Source of the DNA: Bacteroidales bacterium
GTDB taxonomy: Bacteria > Bacteroidota > Bacteroidia > Bacteroidales > FEN-979
Direction: 5' to 3'
Length of the DNA stretch: 64,000 nucleotides
Assembly (NCBI GenBank): GCA_023231005.1
Contig: JALNWG010000001.1
Location: 1 to 64,000 of the forward strand
The notes under the pieces are model-generated. The model did no database searches, was not told where the DNA came from, and saw only the letters and a program-made list of their open reading frames with translations. Below, piece after piece: positions 26,431 through 35,943 of this stretch; the stretch's first letter is position 1; each line of letters starts with the position of its first letter. The translations under genes and the position numbers were made by a program.

Positions 26431-28416
26431 CTATTTAATTTTCTCTACCACGGTTTTATTAACCGTTACAGGATATTTTGAGCGGAGGGTTATGATCCAT
26501 TCTTTCTCCAAATAGTTCTGGTAATCGGCTGTTATTAATCCTCTGGCCTCATTCAGCTCTTTTGGTTCGGATTTCAGAACTTTTCTCACGTAAACAAACA
26601 CCGTAGCGCCATTGATTTGAAAATCATTAGAAAAGCCAGGTGTCCAGTTTATTGTATCAATGATTTTGTTTTCCTTTTTAACGAATTTTCCGCTTTCGAT
26701 GGTCAGGATTTTCAAAGAATCCATATTCACTTCTTTCAAGATATTGGCATCATCCAAGCCCGACTTGATAAAGTTTTTCACTTTTTGAACGGATCCAGGA
26801 TCTTTGATCGTATAGATACTGGCACTGAGGCGGGGCCCCCACATATAATTATATTTATTTTTCTGATAAAAACTTTGGAGACCCGTTGTATCCTTTACTG
26901 CTTTTGACCATACTTTTTGATCGGTCAAATCAAATAACAAGATGCCATCACGATATTCGCTCATCAGATTTTTAAACTCAGGATATTTTTGCTCAAGTTG
27001 GGAATTTTCACATTTCAACATACATTCATCCATGAAGGAGCGATACTGATTATCAATATAAACGGGGACACTTTCTTTTTCCTGTTTGCGCTGATGGGCT
27101 GCAAGATAATCGGCAAAATCTTTTTGACGGAAGGTCATATTTCCGACTTTTAGAATCATTTTATTAAGATCTTGGGCTGATTTGACATCCCATTTTCCAA
27201 AGAAGATACTGTCGGTTACCACAGAATAAAAATCTTTCAAGGCTTCCTTGTTTTCTATCACGGGATTTTCAGTACGGATGCGGGCAATGACCGCCTGAGT
27301 GGTAGCTTCCCCCCGGGAATCCTTCATCACCTTTTGTTTTAATTCTGCCTTTTCTTCATCCATTGTTCTGGAACTCTTTTTCTCAACCAGTTTAATGATA
27401 TGCCAGCCATAAGGAGTCAGGATGGGTTTCGTATAATCGCCTACTGTATTCAATTGGTAAATGGCATCGATGAAATCGGGGACCAACCGGTTTACACCCC
27501 GTTTCGGAAGCACCCCTCCTTTTGCAGCAGAACCTTTATCGTCGGAATATTGTCTGACAAGTTCTTCAAAATTAGCACCGGCAACCAATTTATTATATGC
27601 TGTATCGATCTTTTTCTGAATTCTCAGTGAATCTTCCGGTGTGGCGTTTCGGGGAATAGCCATGAAAATATGGGCTACAACAAAATCTCCCAGAGAAGGG
27701 CGTTTTCCATAAATTTTAATCAGATGGAAACCATATTCAGTACGCACCGGCATGGAAACTTGTCCAACTTCAGTCAGATAAGCGCCATTTTCGAAGGGGT
27801 AGACCATATCAAACACCGTAAAGTAGCCAAGATCGCCACGGTTACCCTTCAGAAATGGATGTTGCTGGTTAGCTTCCCGGTCTTTGGCCGAGGGGTCTTC
27901 AGAATATTCTTCAGCTAACTTTTCAAAGGATCCACCTTTTACAAGCAGATCTCTTACCATCATGGCTTTTTTATAAGCTGCACCAGTATCTTCAGGAGAA
28001 GCATCCGGTTTGAGACGAAAAAAAATATGGCTGGCCCGGATATCTGTTTTCTCACGGTTATAGGCTTCCTCAATTAACCGGTTGAGGGTTGGTTCATCGG
28101 TAAAATAAGGTTTGGCAAGTTGTTCACGGTATCCATTCAGTTCAGTCCGAAAGGAAGAGGCTGTATCCAAGCCCATTTCTTCTGCTTGTTTAACCTTGAG
28201 TTTAAAATTAATAAAGAGATCCAGATATTCATCTAAAGATTTTTTATCGATGTTTTCCCCCTGAACATTGTTTTTCTGATAAATGTTCATGAATTCTCCG
28301 ACCGATACTTGTTTCCCGGATATTGTCATCAGCACTTCATCTTTATTGACCTGAGCTGAGAGGCGGGCAGAAAAAAGGAGCAATAAAACTAAAAGGTTAA
28401 TTTTCAAGCTATTCAT
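26431..28416 (-). CDS. Large periplasmic peptidylprolyl isomerase, two parvulin domains
   Basis: 661 residues. Signal peptide MNSLKINLLVLLLLFSARLSAQ, a SurA/PrsA-like N domain, then two parvulin (PpiC) repeats: one with ASHIFFRLKP...YSEDPSAKD...GNRGDLGYFTVFDMVYPFE, the other with VAHIFMAIP...YSDDKGSAAKGGVLPKRG. A helical C-terminal chaperone half follows. This architecture is common in Bacteroidota. The frame is open to 28455, but the signal peptide and a -7 box at 28453-28460 place the start at ATG 28416. First gene of the chaperone/moxR/pst run. Confidence 0.87.
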   Translation of the reverse strand: MNSLKINLLVLLLLFSARLSAQVNKDEVLMTISGKQVSVGEFMNIYQKNNVQGENIDKKSLDEYLDLFINFKLKVKQAEEMGLDTASSFRTELNGYREQLAKPYFTDEPTLNRLIEEAYNREKTDIRASHIFFRLKPDASPEDTGAAYKKAMMVRDLLVKGGSFEKLAEEYSEDPSAKDREANQQHPFLKGNRGDLGYFTVFDMVYPFENGAYLTEVGQVSMPVRTEYGFHLIKIYGKRPSLGDFVVAHIFMAIPRNATPEDSLRIQKKIDTAYNKLVAGANFEELVRQYSDDKGSAAKGGVLPKRGVNRLVPDFIDAIYQLNTVGDYTKPILTPYGWHIIKLVEKKSSRTMDEEKAELKQKVMKDSRGEATTQAVIARIRTENPVIENKEALKDFYSVVTDSIFFGKWDVKSAQDLNKMILKVGNMTFRQKDFADYLAAHQRKQEKESVPVYIDNQYRSFMDECMLKCENSQLEQKYPEFKNLMSEYRDGILLFDLTDQKVWSKAVKDTTGLQSFYQKNKYNYMWGPRLSASIYTIKDPGSVQKVKNFIKSGLDDANILKEVNMDSLKILTIESGKFVKKENKIIDTINWTPGFSNDFQINGATVFVYVRKVLKSEPKELNEARGLITADYQNYLEKEWIITLRSKYPVTVNKTVVEKIK

Positions 28417-28435
28417 AGTATACAGGTGTTTGTTT

Positions 28436-28449
28436 ATTGAAATTTCAAT
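28436..28449. repeat. 14-bp perfect palindrome in the leader of the chaperone operon
   Basis: ATTGAAATTTCAAT lies between the -7 box (28453-28460) and the ATG at 28416, near the predicted transcript start. It could be an operator or a chance AT-rich palindrome. Confidence 0.4.
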
Positions 28450-28452
28450 TTT

Positions 28453-28460
28453 CAAAGTTA
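28453..28460 (-). promoter_or_regulatory. -7 box of the chaperone/moxR/pst operon
   Basis: On the minus strand this reads TAACTTTG (TAnnTTTG), giving a leader of about 30 nt. It sits between the convergently spaced guaB end and the PPIase gene, so the operon starts here rather than reading through from guaB. No good -33 was found. Confidence 0.5.
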
Positions 28461-28484
28461 TGGTTTTGATTTGATAATAAGAAT

Positions 28485-29951
28485 TTAGCGACTATAATTT
28501 GGTGCTTCACTAATAATGGTGACATCGTGAGGATGGCTTTCGGTTACTCCCGGAGCGGTAATTTTCATAAATTTGGCTTGTTGCAACTGGTCGATGGTTG
28601 CTGAACCAGTATATCCCATTCCAGCCCGGAGTCCGCCAACCATCTGATACACCACCTCTGAAAGACCTCCTTTATATGGGACACGGCCCACAATTCCTTC
28701 CGGTACCAGTTTTTTAATATCATCTTCCGCATCTTGAAAATAACGATCTTTTGATCCTTGTTGCATGGCTTCTATCGAACCCATTCCCCGATAAGATTTA
28801 AACTTCCGGCCCTCAAAAATAACAGTATCCCCGGGAGATTCATCGACCCCTGCAAAAAGTGACCCTGCCATAATGGTATGGGCTCCTGCAGCGAGAGCTT
28901 TTACAATATCACCGGTATATCGGATCCCGCCATCGGCAATAGCCGGGATACCACTACCTTTTAAAGCATGTGTTACATTATAAATAGCGGATAATTGAGG
29001 TACGCCGATCCCGGCAATGACCCGGGTAGTGCAGATGGAACCAGGACCAATTCCGACTTTCACAGCATCCACTCCTACCTTTGCCAGATCAAGGGCTGCC
29101 TCCCCGGTAGCGATATTTCCAACGATCAAATCAACATTAGGAAAATCATGCCTTACCCGTTTTGCCATCTCAATAACTCCTTTAGAATGGCCATGAGCCG
29201 TATCAATAACAACAGCATCCACGTTTTCTCTAACCAGCGCGGAAACCCGGTCAAGAGTATCGCTTGTAACACCAACTCCGGCAGCAACCCGTAAACGCCC
29301 CAGGGTATCTTTACAGGCATTGGGGCGCGCTTTGATTTTAATAATGTCTTTATAGGTAATTAACCCGATCAGTTTATTGCATTTATCAACAACCGGTAAT
29401 TTTTCAATTTTATATTCCTGCAGAATCGCCTCGGCCTGCTCAAAATTGGTGAATTCGTTGATGGTGATCACCTTTTTGGTCATCACTTCCATAACCGGTT
29501 TCATAGGATCGCGTTCGAAGCGAAGATCGCGGTTTGTCACAATTCCCACCAACATGTTATTTTCGTTGGTTACCGGAATTCCACCAATACCGAATTCCTT
29601 CATCATGGACAGGGCATCCCCAACCAGTGCATTATCCTGAAGCGTTACCGGATCAAGGATCATTCCGTTTTCTGCACGCTTAACTTTGCGAACCTGCAAG
29701 GCCTGATCTTCGATCGACATATTCTTATGTAATACGCCAATTCCTCCTTCTTGTGCAATGGCAATGGCCATGCGTGATTCCGTTACGGTATCCATTGCCG
29801 CTGAAACAATGGGTATATTTAATTTTATGTTTCGCGACAGCAAAGTAGAAACATCTACTTCTCGAGGAAGAACCTCGGAATAAGCCGGAACCAGTAAAAC
29901 ATCATCGTATGTTAAACCCTCTCCCCGAAATTTATCAGAATTCAGGAACAT
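28485..29951 (-). CDS. guaB: IMP dehydrogenase
   Basis: 488 residues. It oxidises IMP to XMP with NAD+, the committed step to GMP. The TIM barrel is interrupted by two CBS domains (about 95-205). The catalytic cysteine is C307 in GIGPGSICTTR, and the flap contains GYRGMGS-like SYRGMGSIEAM and the YFQ/EGIVGRVPYKG segment with the mobile Arg-Tyr. Length is normal. It has its own promoter and is followed by the chaperone operon 68 nt later on the same strand. Confidence 0.97.
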   Translation of the reverse strand: MFLNSDKFRGEGLTYDDVLLVPAYSEVLPREVDVSTLLSRNIKLNIPIVSAAMDTVTESRMAIAIAQEGGIGVLHKNMSIEDQALQVRKVKRAENGMILDPVTLQDNALVGDALSMMKEFGIGGIPVTNENNMLVGIVTNRDLRFERDPMKPVMEVMTKKVITINEFTNFEQAEAILQEYKIEKLPVVDKCNKLIGLITYKDIIKIKARPNACKDTLGRLRVAAGVGVTSDTLDRVSALVRENVDAVVIDTAHGHSKGVIEMAKRVRHDFPNVDLIVGNIATGEAALDLAKVGVDAVKVGIGPGSICTTRVIAGIGVPQLSAIYNVTHALKGSGIPAIADGGIRYTGDIVKALAAGAHTIMAGSLFAGVDESPGDTVIFEGRKFKSYRGMGSIEAMQQGSKDRYFQDAEDDIKKLVPEGIVGRVPYKGGLSEVVYQMVGGLRAGMGYTGSATIDQLQQAKFMKITAPGVTESHPHDVTIISEAPNYSR

Positions 29952-29969
29952 AGATTAAAATTTAGTGTG

Positions 29970-29977
29970 CAAATGTA
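29970..29977 (-). promoter_or_regulatory. -7 box of guaB
   Basis: On the minus strand this reads TACATTTG followed by CA, 18 nt before the ATG at 29951. The region upstream is a run of Ts with no TTTG at the -33 distance. Confidence 0.5.
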
Positions 29978-29996
29978 AGAAAAAAAACATCTTGCG

Positions 29997-30599
29997 CTAT
30001 TGAGTGGATCCATAGTTTGTACTAACTGAAATATAGCCAGGATAGGTCAAGGTGTAGTTACCTACAACAATCGAAGGTTTCAGCTTGATTTTAAAGCGGG
30101 TAGGAACATTCCCATAACCGGCCAGATTCATCCCGAAATTTAATAAAGCCTTTGCTGATCTTCCGGATAAAACTGTTTTCAAATCAATACCTATTTGCAT
30201 CGGAATGATCGCAATTCCATTGTTGGCAGGAATGGTAAAAGGTTGAGACAAAATCCCTGTAGTCATCTGAATATCATCGATAAAAAGAATCCATTCGATG
30301 CGATTAAGACCGGCAGGAGAAGAATTAGGGTTACGGCCTTCAAGATTCAACTGAAGAGTCAATGGAAATACCGGGCTGGCAAAACCAGAAAGAATTTTTG
30401 CCATATCCGTAAGATTTAAATCCTTGACCGTGTTAATATTCTGCAAGGAGACCCCGGCCATATTGACATTTTCAACAGAGCGAATACGGAAATCACATTT
30501 CAACAAGTTGATCGATTTTTTCGCCTGATTGGCTACTTCACAACCTTGAAACGGCAGGATCAAGAGCAAAAGAGAAAAAAAGAAAGGATGGATTTTCAT
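29997..30599 (-). CDS. Lipoprotein with LEA14-like domain
   Basis: 200 residues. The lipobox LPFQGC (C20) is followed by a beta-rich domain with the LEA type 2/WHy pattern: LLKCDFRIRSVENVNMAGVS and LTLQLNLEGRNPNSSPAGLNRIEWILFIDD. It is anchored in the envelope and the role is unknown. Related small lipoproteins are frequent in Bacteroidota. It stands alone between guaB and the T9SS cargo gene, all on the minus strand. Confidence 0.7.
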   Translation of the reverse strand: MKIHPFFFSLLLLILPFQGCEVANQAKKSINLLKCDFRIRSVENVNMAGVSLQNINTVKDLNLTDMAKILSGFASPVFPLTLQLNLEGRNPNSSPAGLNRIEWILFIDDIQMTTGILSQPFTIPANNGIAIIPMQIGIDLKTVLSGRSAKALLNFGMNLAGYGNVPTRFKIKLKPSIVVGNYTLTYPGYISVSTNYGSTQ

Positions 30600-30705
30600 A
30601 ATAACAGATATAACCAGTGTTTAGGAAGTATTTGTTGAGGTAAAACAAAATATAAAACAAATAACGATAAATTCTCACTTCCGGTATTTTTAAAATAATT
30701 CTAAA

Positions 30706-31935
30706 CTACCTAAGAAGGACGACAGTTCCTTTGTTGCTAACTTTCGTTTTTTTATTATCCTCGTAATAAATCACCCATGAATAAACATCGCCGGGACACA
30801 GTTCCCCCGTGCCATTCCGTTTCCCATCCCAGGGATTCCTGATATCATCGGAGGTAAAGACGATTTGCCCCCATCGGTCAAAAATTTGAATGTTGTACCG
30901 GACAATATTTTCGGGAGGGGATCCAATGATGATGAATTTATCATTGATCCCGTCGCCATTGGGGGTAAAAGCATTGGGAATATTGGGAGTAACAAATACG
31001 GTGACTGTATCGGAAAACTCCTCTCCATTGCAAATGGTACAGGTAACCCGGTAGGTGGTGGTTTGGGATGGAGCAACCATCAAACTTTGCTGATCAGAAA
31101 CAAGTTCATTTCCGACATACCAGTGATAAGAAATTTTGTCGCCAGGGGTAATGGATTCCAGTGCGAAGGGGATAGAATCCACTTTATAGGTATCTGCATC
31201 TTTTGGAACATATTGCCATCCTTCCCGATTAGCGCTCCACGAGGTGTAGTTTCTGAATTTTCCCGAAATGGAATCACATTTGTAACCTGTTTCATTCTGT
31301 AAACCAAGTGTTGCTTTGTTATCCCAATTTACACAAACCGGTTTATTCAATATATGATTTTCGATGGTATCGCCTTCTTTGAGTACAATCTGAAATGTAA
31401 CCGATAGATTTTCACAGCCGTACATCGGGCATTGACACCACATAACAACCAGCTTGCGGTGGGGAGCTTTCCCGATGGAAAGGTAAAAAATGTAAGGACT
31501 TCCTTCCGGCAATGGACGATAATCCTCCATGGGACCGAGGATGCAGTTTTTGGGGCTGGTTACCGCCGCACTGGGAATCCGGATTCCTCTGGTCGCACCC
31601 CATCCAGGTTCATGAGTAAAACTTATCCAACCATTTTCACCCACCGAAAATTTTGAATAAATTTTTCCATAGAATTTAAACTGGAACCCGATATCAAAAG
31701 GGCCTTCTACTTTTGTATCAGCCGTTGCCAGCTCATTGGCGATCAACCCATAAGAAGCCTGAAGTGTTACAGGAACCCCTGGATTTATCGTAACATCGGG
31801 ACCAGCGTTGAGCTGGGCACAAATCAGAGTTGGAAAAAAAAAGGAGAGAAAAAAAAATATTGATAATTGACAAGTAACAAGTGACAAGTGACAAGTGAAG
31901 ATTGAAAATTGAAAATAACATTTGAAATGTGACAT
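30706..31935 (-). CDS. Secreted protein with T9SS type B C-terminal sorting domain
   Basis: 409 residues. The last about 90 residues are the gliding-motility-associated C-terminal domain (TIGR04131/CHU_C): NIPNAFTPNGDGINDKFIII, YNIQIFDRWGQIVF, NPWDGKRNGTG, DVYSWVIYYED and the terminal KGTVVLLR. This directs export by the type IX secretion system. An N-terminal beta-sandwich of unknown role (GFQFKFYGKIYSKFSVGENGWISF) and a PKD/Ig-like linker precede it. The start ATG 31935 gives a 41-residue signal peptide, much of it encoded by a 7-bp tandem repeat. No other ATG is available before the mature part. T9SS machinery is not in the window. Confidence 0.88.
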   Translation of the reverse strand: MSHFKCYFQFSIFTCHLSLVTCQLSIFFFLSFFFPTLICAQLNAGPDVTINPGVPVTLQASYGLIANELATADTKVEGPFDIGFQFKFYGKIYSKFSVGENGWISFTHEPGWGATRGIRIPSAAVTSPKNCILGPMEDYRPLPEGSPYIFYLSIGKAPHRKLVVMWCQCPMYGCENLSVTFQIVLKEGDTIENHILNKPVCVNWDNKATLGLQNETGYKCDSISGKFRNYTSWSANREGWQYVPKDADTYKVDSIPFALESITPGDKISYHWYVGNELVSDQQSLMVAPSQTTTYRVTCTICNGEEFSDTVTVFVTPNIPNAFTPNGDGINDKFIIIGSPPENIVRYNIQIFDRWGQIVFTSDDIRNPWDGKRNGTGELCPGDVYSWVIYYEDNKKTKVSNKGTVVLLR

Positions 31936-31964
31936 TCGGTCGTTGACTTTTGACTTTTCACAGC
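31861..31964. repeat. Degenerate 7-bp tandem repeat overlapping a signal peptide
   Basis: From 31861 to 31916 the DNA falls into eight 7-bp units: TGATAAT, TGACAAG, TAACAAG, TGACAAG, TGACAAG, TGAAGAT, TGAAAAT, TGAAAAT. After a one-base slip, units TGAAATG, TGACATT, CGGTCGT, TGACTTT, TGACTTT continue to about 31964. The minus strand lacks stops in all frames. The ATG and signal peptide of the T9SS cargo gene lie within the array. Confidence 0.8.
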
Positions 31965-31992
31965 AAATATCCTTAATTTATCCGAAATAATG

Positions 31993-32000
31993 TAATTTTG
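31993..32000 (+). promoter_or_regulatory. -7 box of glyA
   Basis: TAATTTTG matches TAnnTTTG and predicts a transcript start near 32007 and a leader of about 54 nt before the glyA ATG. No -33 box is obvious. Confidence 0.45.
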
Positions 32001-32060
32001 TTCTTTATTATGTATGGCAACTAATATCAACGATATATAATTTCCAAAATTTATAATACT

Positions 32061-33341
32061 ATGAAAAAAGACAGTGCACTTTTCAAGATCATCAAGAATG
32101 AATTGCATCGGCAAACCAGTGGTTTGGAATTGATTGCATCGGAAAACTTTGTCAGTGACCAGGTATTAAAAGCCATGGGATCATGCCTCACCAATAAATA
32201 TGCAGAGGGATATCCCCGGAAACGATATTATGGTGGTTGTCAGAATGTTGACGAGTCGGAACAATTGGCTATTGACCGAGCCAAGGCATTATTTAATGCA
32301 GAATGGGTTAATGTACAACCTCATTCCGGCGCTCAAGCCAATATGGCAGTATTGATGGCCTGTTTAAAGCCAGGTGATACCTTTATGGGTTTAGACCTGT
32401 CACACGGGGGACATCTTTCACATGGTTCGCCGGTAAATTCATCCGGTATTCTTTACCATGCAGTGGCTTATCAAGTGGAACAAGAAACCGGAGTGATCGA
32501 TTATGACAAGATGGAGCAAAAAGCTCTTGATCTTAAACCCAAATTGATCATTGCGGGAGCCTCAGCTTATTCCCGCGATTGGGATTTTAAAAGGATGCGT
32601 GCCATTGCAGATAAAATTGGTGCAATTCTCATGGCCGATATTGCTCATCCCGCAGGATTGATTGCCCGTGGTTTGTTAAATGATCCTTTGCCTCATTGCC
32701 ATGTAGTAACCACCACCACCCATAAAACTTTACGTGGACCCCGTGGAGGTATGATCATGATGGGGAAAGATTTTGTTAACCCATGGGGATTGAAAACACC
32801 GAAAGGCGAGGTCAAAATGATGTCTCAATTGCTCGACTCTGCTGTTTTTCCGGGAATTCAGGGCGGTCCACTAGAACATGTCATTGCAGCTAAGGCTGTT
32901 GCTTTTTATGAAGCACTTTCAGACGAATACATGGAATATATCATTCAGGTCAAAAAGAATGCTTCAGCTATGGCCAAAGCCTTTATTGACAAAGGATATC
33001 ATATCATTTCCGATGGAACAGATAACCATTTGATGCTTATTGACCTTCGAAGTAAGTTCCCGGAAATTACCGGTAAATTAGTGGAAAATACTTTGGTGAG
33101 AGCCGATATCACAGTGAACAAAAACATGGTCCCCTTCGACAGCCGTTCTCCATTCCAGACCTCCGGACTTAGGGTAGGAACTCCAGCCATTACAACTCGC
33201 GGATTAAAGGAAAAACACATGCCAGTAATCGTTGACATGATTGACGAAGTGATTAGCGATATTGAGAACGAATCGAAAATTTTAAAAGTAAAAAACAAAG
33301 TGAACGAGATGATGGCTGAATTTCCGCTCTTCAACTATTGA
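32061..33341 (+). CDS. glyA: Serine hydroxymethyltransferase
   Basis: 426 residues. It is a PLP enzyme interconverting serine and glycine with tetrahydrofolate, the main one-carbon source. The PLP lysine is K222 in VVTTTTHKTLRGPRGG. Other signatures are ELIASENFVS, TNKYAEGYPRKRYYGGC and SGLRVGTPAITTRG. Length is standard. sixA follows after 31 nt and ppk1 after that, in a probable three-gene unit. Confidence 0.97.
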   Translation: MKKDSALFKIIKNELHRQTSGLELIASENFVSDQVLKAMGSCLTNKYAEGYPRKRYYGGCQNVDESEQLAIDRAKALFNAEWVNVQPHSGAQANMAVLMACLKPGDTFMGLDLSHGGHLSHGSPVNSSGILYHAVAYQVEQETGVIDYDKMEQKALDLKPKLIIAGASAYSRDWDFKRMRAIADKIGAILMADIAHPAGLIARGLLNDPLPHCHVVTTTTHKTLRGPRGGMIMMGKDFVNPWGLKTPKGEVKMMSQLLDSAVFPGIQGGPLEHVIAAKAVAFYEALSDEYMEYIIQVKKNASAMAKAFIDKGYHIISDGTDNHLMLIDLRSKFPEITGKLVENTLVRADITVNKNMVPFDSRSPFQTSGLRVGTPAITTRGLKEKHMPVIVDMIDEVISDIENESKILKVKNKVNEMMAEFPLFNY

Positions 33342-33372
33342 TACAAAGGGCTCGCAAATTCACCAACTGAAA

Positions 33373-33867
33373 ATGAAAACCCTTTATCTGGTACGACATG
33401 CTAAGGCTTCCTGGGAAGAACCAGGGGTTTCGGATATCAAGAGACCCCTGGTTCCCCGAGGAGTTGAAAAGACCGGCAGAATTGTGAAATTTCTGCAACA
33501 ACGGTTGGTAACAATCGACCTGATCATTTCCAGTCCTGCTACTCGAGCCTATCATACTGCAAAAATCATATCAAAAGGGATTGGATTCCCTCAGGAAAAG
33601 ATTAAAATCGAACGGAGAATCTATGATGGCTATATGGATAAAATCCTTGATATCATTTATGAAACAGACCCAGGGATCCATTCTGTCATGGTCTTAGGAC
33701 ACAACCCGATGATTACCCATGTAGCCAATCTTTTTCTTCATCCGGGGATAGAATTCATACCAACTTCAGGAATGGTTTGTGTTTCATTTAACGTGGATAG
33801 TTGGGAAAAGGTACCATCCGTTGAAGCTAAACAAGAATTTATTATCTTTCCAAAAATGTTGAAATAA
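33373..33867 (+). CDS. sixA: SixA-like histidine phosphatase
   Basis: 164 residues of the histidine phosphatase superfamily: N-terminal LYLVRHAKASW with the RHG-type catalytic His, and VMVLGHNPMITHV with the second His. SixA proteins dephosphorylate phosphohistidine domains, although substrates in Bacteroidota are untested. Placement 15 nt before ppk1, a histidine-phosphorylated enzyme, is suggestive but not proof of a link. No signal peptide. Confidence 0.85.
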   Translation: MKTLYLVRHAKASWEEPGVSDIKRPLVPRGVEKTGRIVKFLQQRLVTIDLIISSPATRAYHTAKIISKGIGFPQEKIKIERRIYDGYMDKILDIIYETDPGIHSVMVLGHNPMITHVANLFLHPGIEFIPTSGMVCVSFNVDSWEKVPSVEAKQEFIIFPKMLK

Positions 33868-33882
33868 TTTTCCCTATCCATC

Positions 33883-35934
33883 ATGACACACACCGCGCTG
33901 CCCATATTAAACCGTGACCTGAACTGGCTATATTTCAATGGCAGGGTGCTTCAGGAGGCTGCCGATAACAGGAATCCCCTATTGGAACGGCTGAAATTTC
34001 TGGGAATCTTCTCCAATAACCGCGATGAGTTTTTCCGTGTTAGGGTAGCGACTCTGAACAGGATGTTGAAATTTGAAAACATGCCATACGACTCCGCGGT
34101 CAACCCTAAAAAAGCGCTCGTTGAGATCGGAGAGTTGGTTCAATCGCAGGAAAGGGAATTCATGAAGGTATATGAAACCATCGTTAGCGAACTCAGCGAG
34201 CACGATATCTTTATCATCAACGAAACACATCTTTCCCCGGAACAAGGCGAACAGGTCAAAAAATACTTCCATGAGCAGGTTCGGGTATACCTTTTCCCGA
34301 ATATGATCAGCAGCTTGAAAGATATTTCGACCTTGCGTGATAAATCAATCTATTTGGCTGTAAAACTGGGTCGGAAAGACAAAGCCCTGAAAGACAACTA
34401 TGCACTGATTGAGCTGCCAACGAAAACATTATCCCGTTTTTTCATTCTCCCCTCTTCAGGGAATCAGCGTTATATCATGCTTCTCGATGATGTAATACGA
34501 TATTGTTTATCGGAGATATTTTCCATCTTCGGGTACGACCAATTTTCGGCCTATACTGTAAAAATAACACGGGATGCCGAGATCGATATCGATACAGATG
34601 TGTCAAAAAGTTTCCTGGAGATTATGTCCGAAAGTTTAAAACAACGGAAACGGGGGGTTCCGGTTCGTTTTGTGTATGACAAATCGATTCCTGAGGATTT
34701 ATTGAAAATCCTGAGAAAGCGACTTGAAATCACCAAAGATGATCCCATTCGAGGTGGAGGCCGCTATCATAATTTCAAGGATTTTATGAACTTCCCAAAT
34801 CTGGGCCACCGAGAATTGGAATATCAGGCGCTGGTTCCATTGAAACACAGAGATTTACCATCAAACCGAAGCATCCTTGCATCGATCAAGCAAAAAGATA
34901 TCCTTCTTCATTACCCTTATCAATCATTTCAATATATCATTGATCTCTTGCGGGAAGCCTCCATCGATCCTAAGGTTCGGTCGATTAAAATGACGATATA
35001 CCGGGCAGCTAAGAATTCCAATGTCATCAATGCCCTGATCAATGCCGCCAGAAACGGAAAATTTGTGACTGTCTTTATGGAATTACAGGCACGGTTCGAT
35101 GAAGAAGCCAACATATTCTGGACAGAACGTTTGCGGGATGAAGGGGTCAAAGTGATTCACAGTATTCCCGGATTTAAAGTTCATTGTAAGCTGCTTTTAA
35201 TCCGGCGTAAAGAGAGCAGCGGAAATTTCCATTACGCCTTTTTAGGCACCGGAAACTTCAATGAAGACACAGCCAAGGTTTATTCTGATGTAAGCTTGCT
35301 CACGGCTAACCAACTAATATGCTCTGACGTTTCCAGCGCTTTTCATCTGATGGAGGAAAATTATCGTCCATATAAGTTCAAGACCTTGATCGTGGCTCCA
35401 TTCAATATGCGGAATTTTTTCATGAAAATGCTGAGCCGGGAGATCCACAATGCCAAAAAAGGAAAAGAGGCTTGGGCAATCATTAAACTCAATAATCTGG
35501 TGGATCAAACCATCGTTAAAAAGCTCTATACCGCAAGTAAGGCTGGCGTTAAAATAAAATTGATCATCCGGGGAATTTGTACGCTGGTTCCGGGGCTGGA
35601 AGGGGTGAGTGAAAACATTGAAGCCATCAGTATTGTTGACCGTTTCTTAGAACATGCCCGGGTGATCGTATTATGCAACAACGGGGATCCTCAATATTTT
35701 ATAACCTCCGCTGATTGGATGATTCGGAATTTTGATAATCGAATTGAAATTGCCACTCCGATTTTCGACCCATTTATCAAAGAACAGTTAAAAAAAATGC
35801 TTGAAATCCAACTTTCTGATAATGTAAAAGCCCGATTGATCGGACCGGGGAAAGAAAATCAATACAAAAAAACAGAAGGTCCCGACATCCGTTCACAGGT
35901 TGAAATTTATAACTATCTGAAAGAATTAGCCTAA
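33883..35934 (+). CDS. ppk1: Polyphosphate kinase 1
   Basis: 683 residues, full length. It polymerises the gamma phosphate of ATP into polyphosphate. The autophosphorylated histidine is H434 in PGFKVHCKLLLI and the second conserved histidine is H591 in FLEHARVIV. The N-terminal LNRDLNWLYFNGRVLQEA and NRDEFFRVRVA motifs are intact. Together with pstSCAB in the same window it suggests active phosphate storage, although the loci are 11 kb apart and not co-operonic. Confidence 0.96.
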   Translation: MTHTALPILNRDLNWLYFNGRVLQEAADNRNPLLERLKFLGIFSNNRDEFFRVRVATLNRMLKFENMPYDSAVNPKKALVEIGELVQSQEREFMKVYETIVSELSEHDIFIINETHLSPEQGEQVKKYFHEQVRVYLFPNMISSLKDISTLRDKSIYLAVKLGRKDKALKDNYALIELPTKTLSRFFILPSSGNQRYIMLLDDVIRYCLSEIFSIFGYDQFSAYTVKITRDAEIDIDTDVSKSFLEIMSESLKQRKRGVPVRFVYDKSIPEDLLKILRKRLEITKDDPIRGGGRYHNFKDFMNFPNLGHRELEYQALVPLKHRDLPSNRSILASIKQKDILLHYPYQSFQYIIDLLREASIDPKVRSIKMTIYRAAKNSNVINALINAARNGKFVTVFMELQARFDEEANIFWTERLRDEGVKVIHSIPGFKVHCKLLLIRRKESSGNFHYAFLGTGNFNEDTAKVYSDVSLLTANQLICSDVSSAFHLMEENYRPYKFKTLIVAPFNMRNFFMKMLSREIHNAKKGKEAWAIIKLNNLVDQTIVKKLYTASKAGVKIKLIIRGICTLVPGLEGVSENIEAISIVDRFLEHARVIVLCNNGDPQYFITSADWMIRNFDNRIEIATPIFDPFIKEQLKKMLEIQLSDNVKARLIGPGKENQYKKTEGPDIRSQVEIYNYLKELA

Positions 35935-35943
35935 CCAGTTACC

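Noticed and set aside
31861..31964. CRISPR array
   Set aside because: Units are 7 bp, contiguous and degenerate, with no spacers or cas genes.
31824..32114. Alternative minus-strand open frames through the heptad repeat
   Set aside because: They exist because the repeat lacks stops in all minus-strand frames; only the frame joined to the T9SS cargo continues into a real protein.
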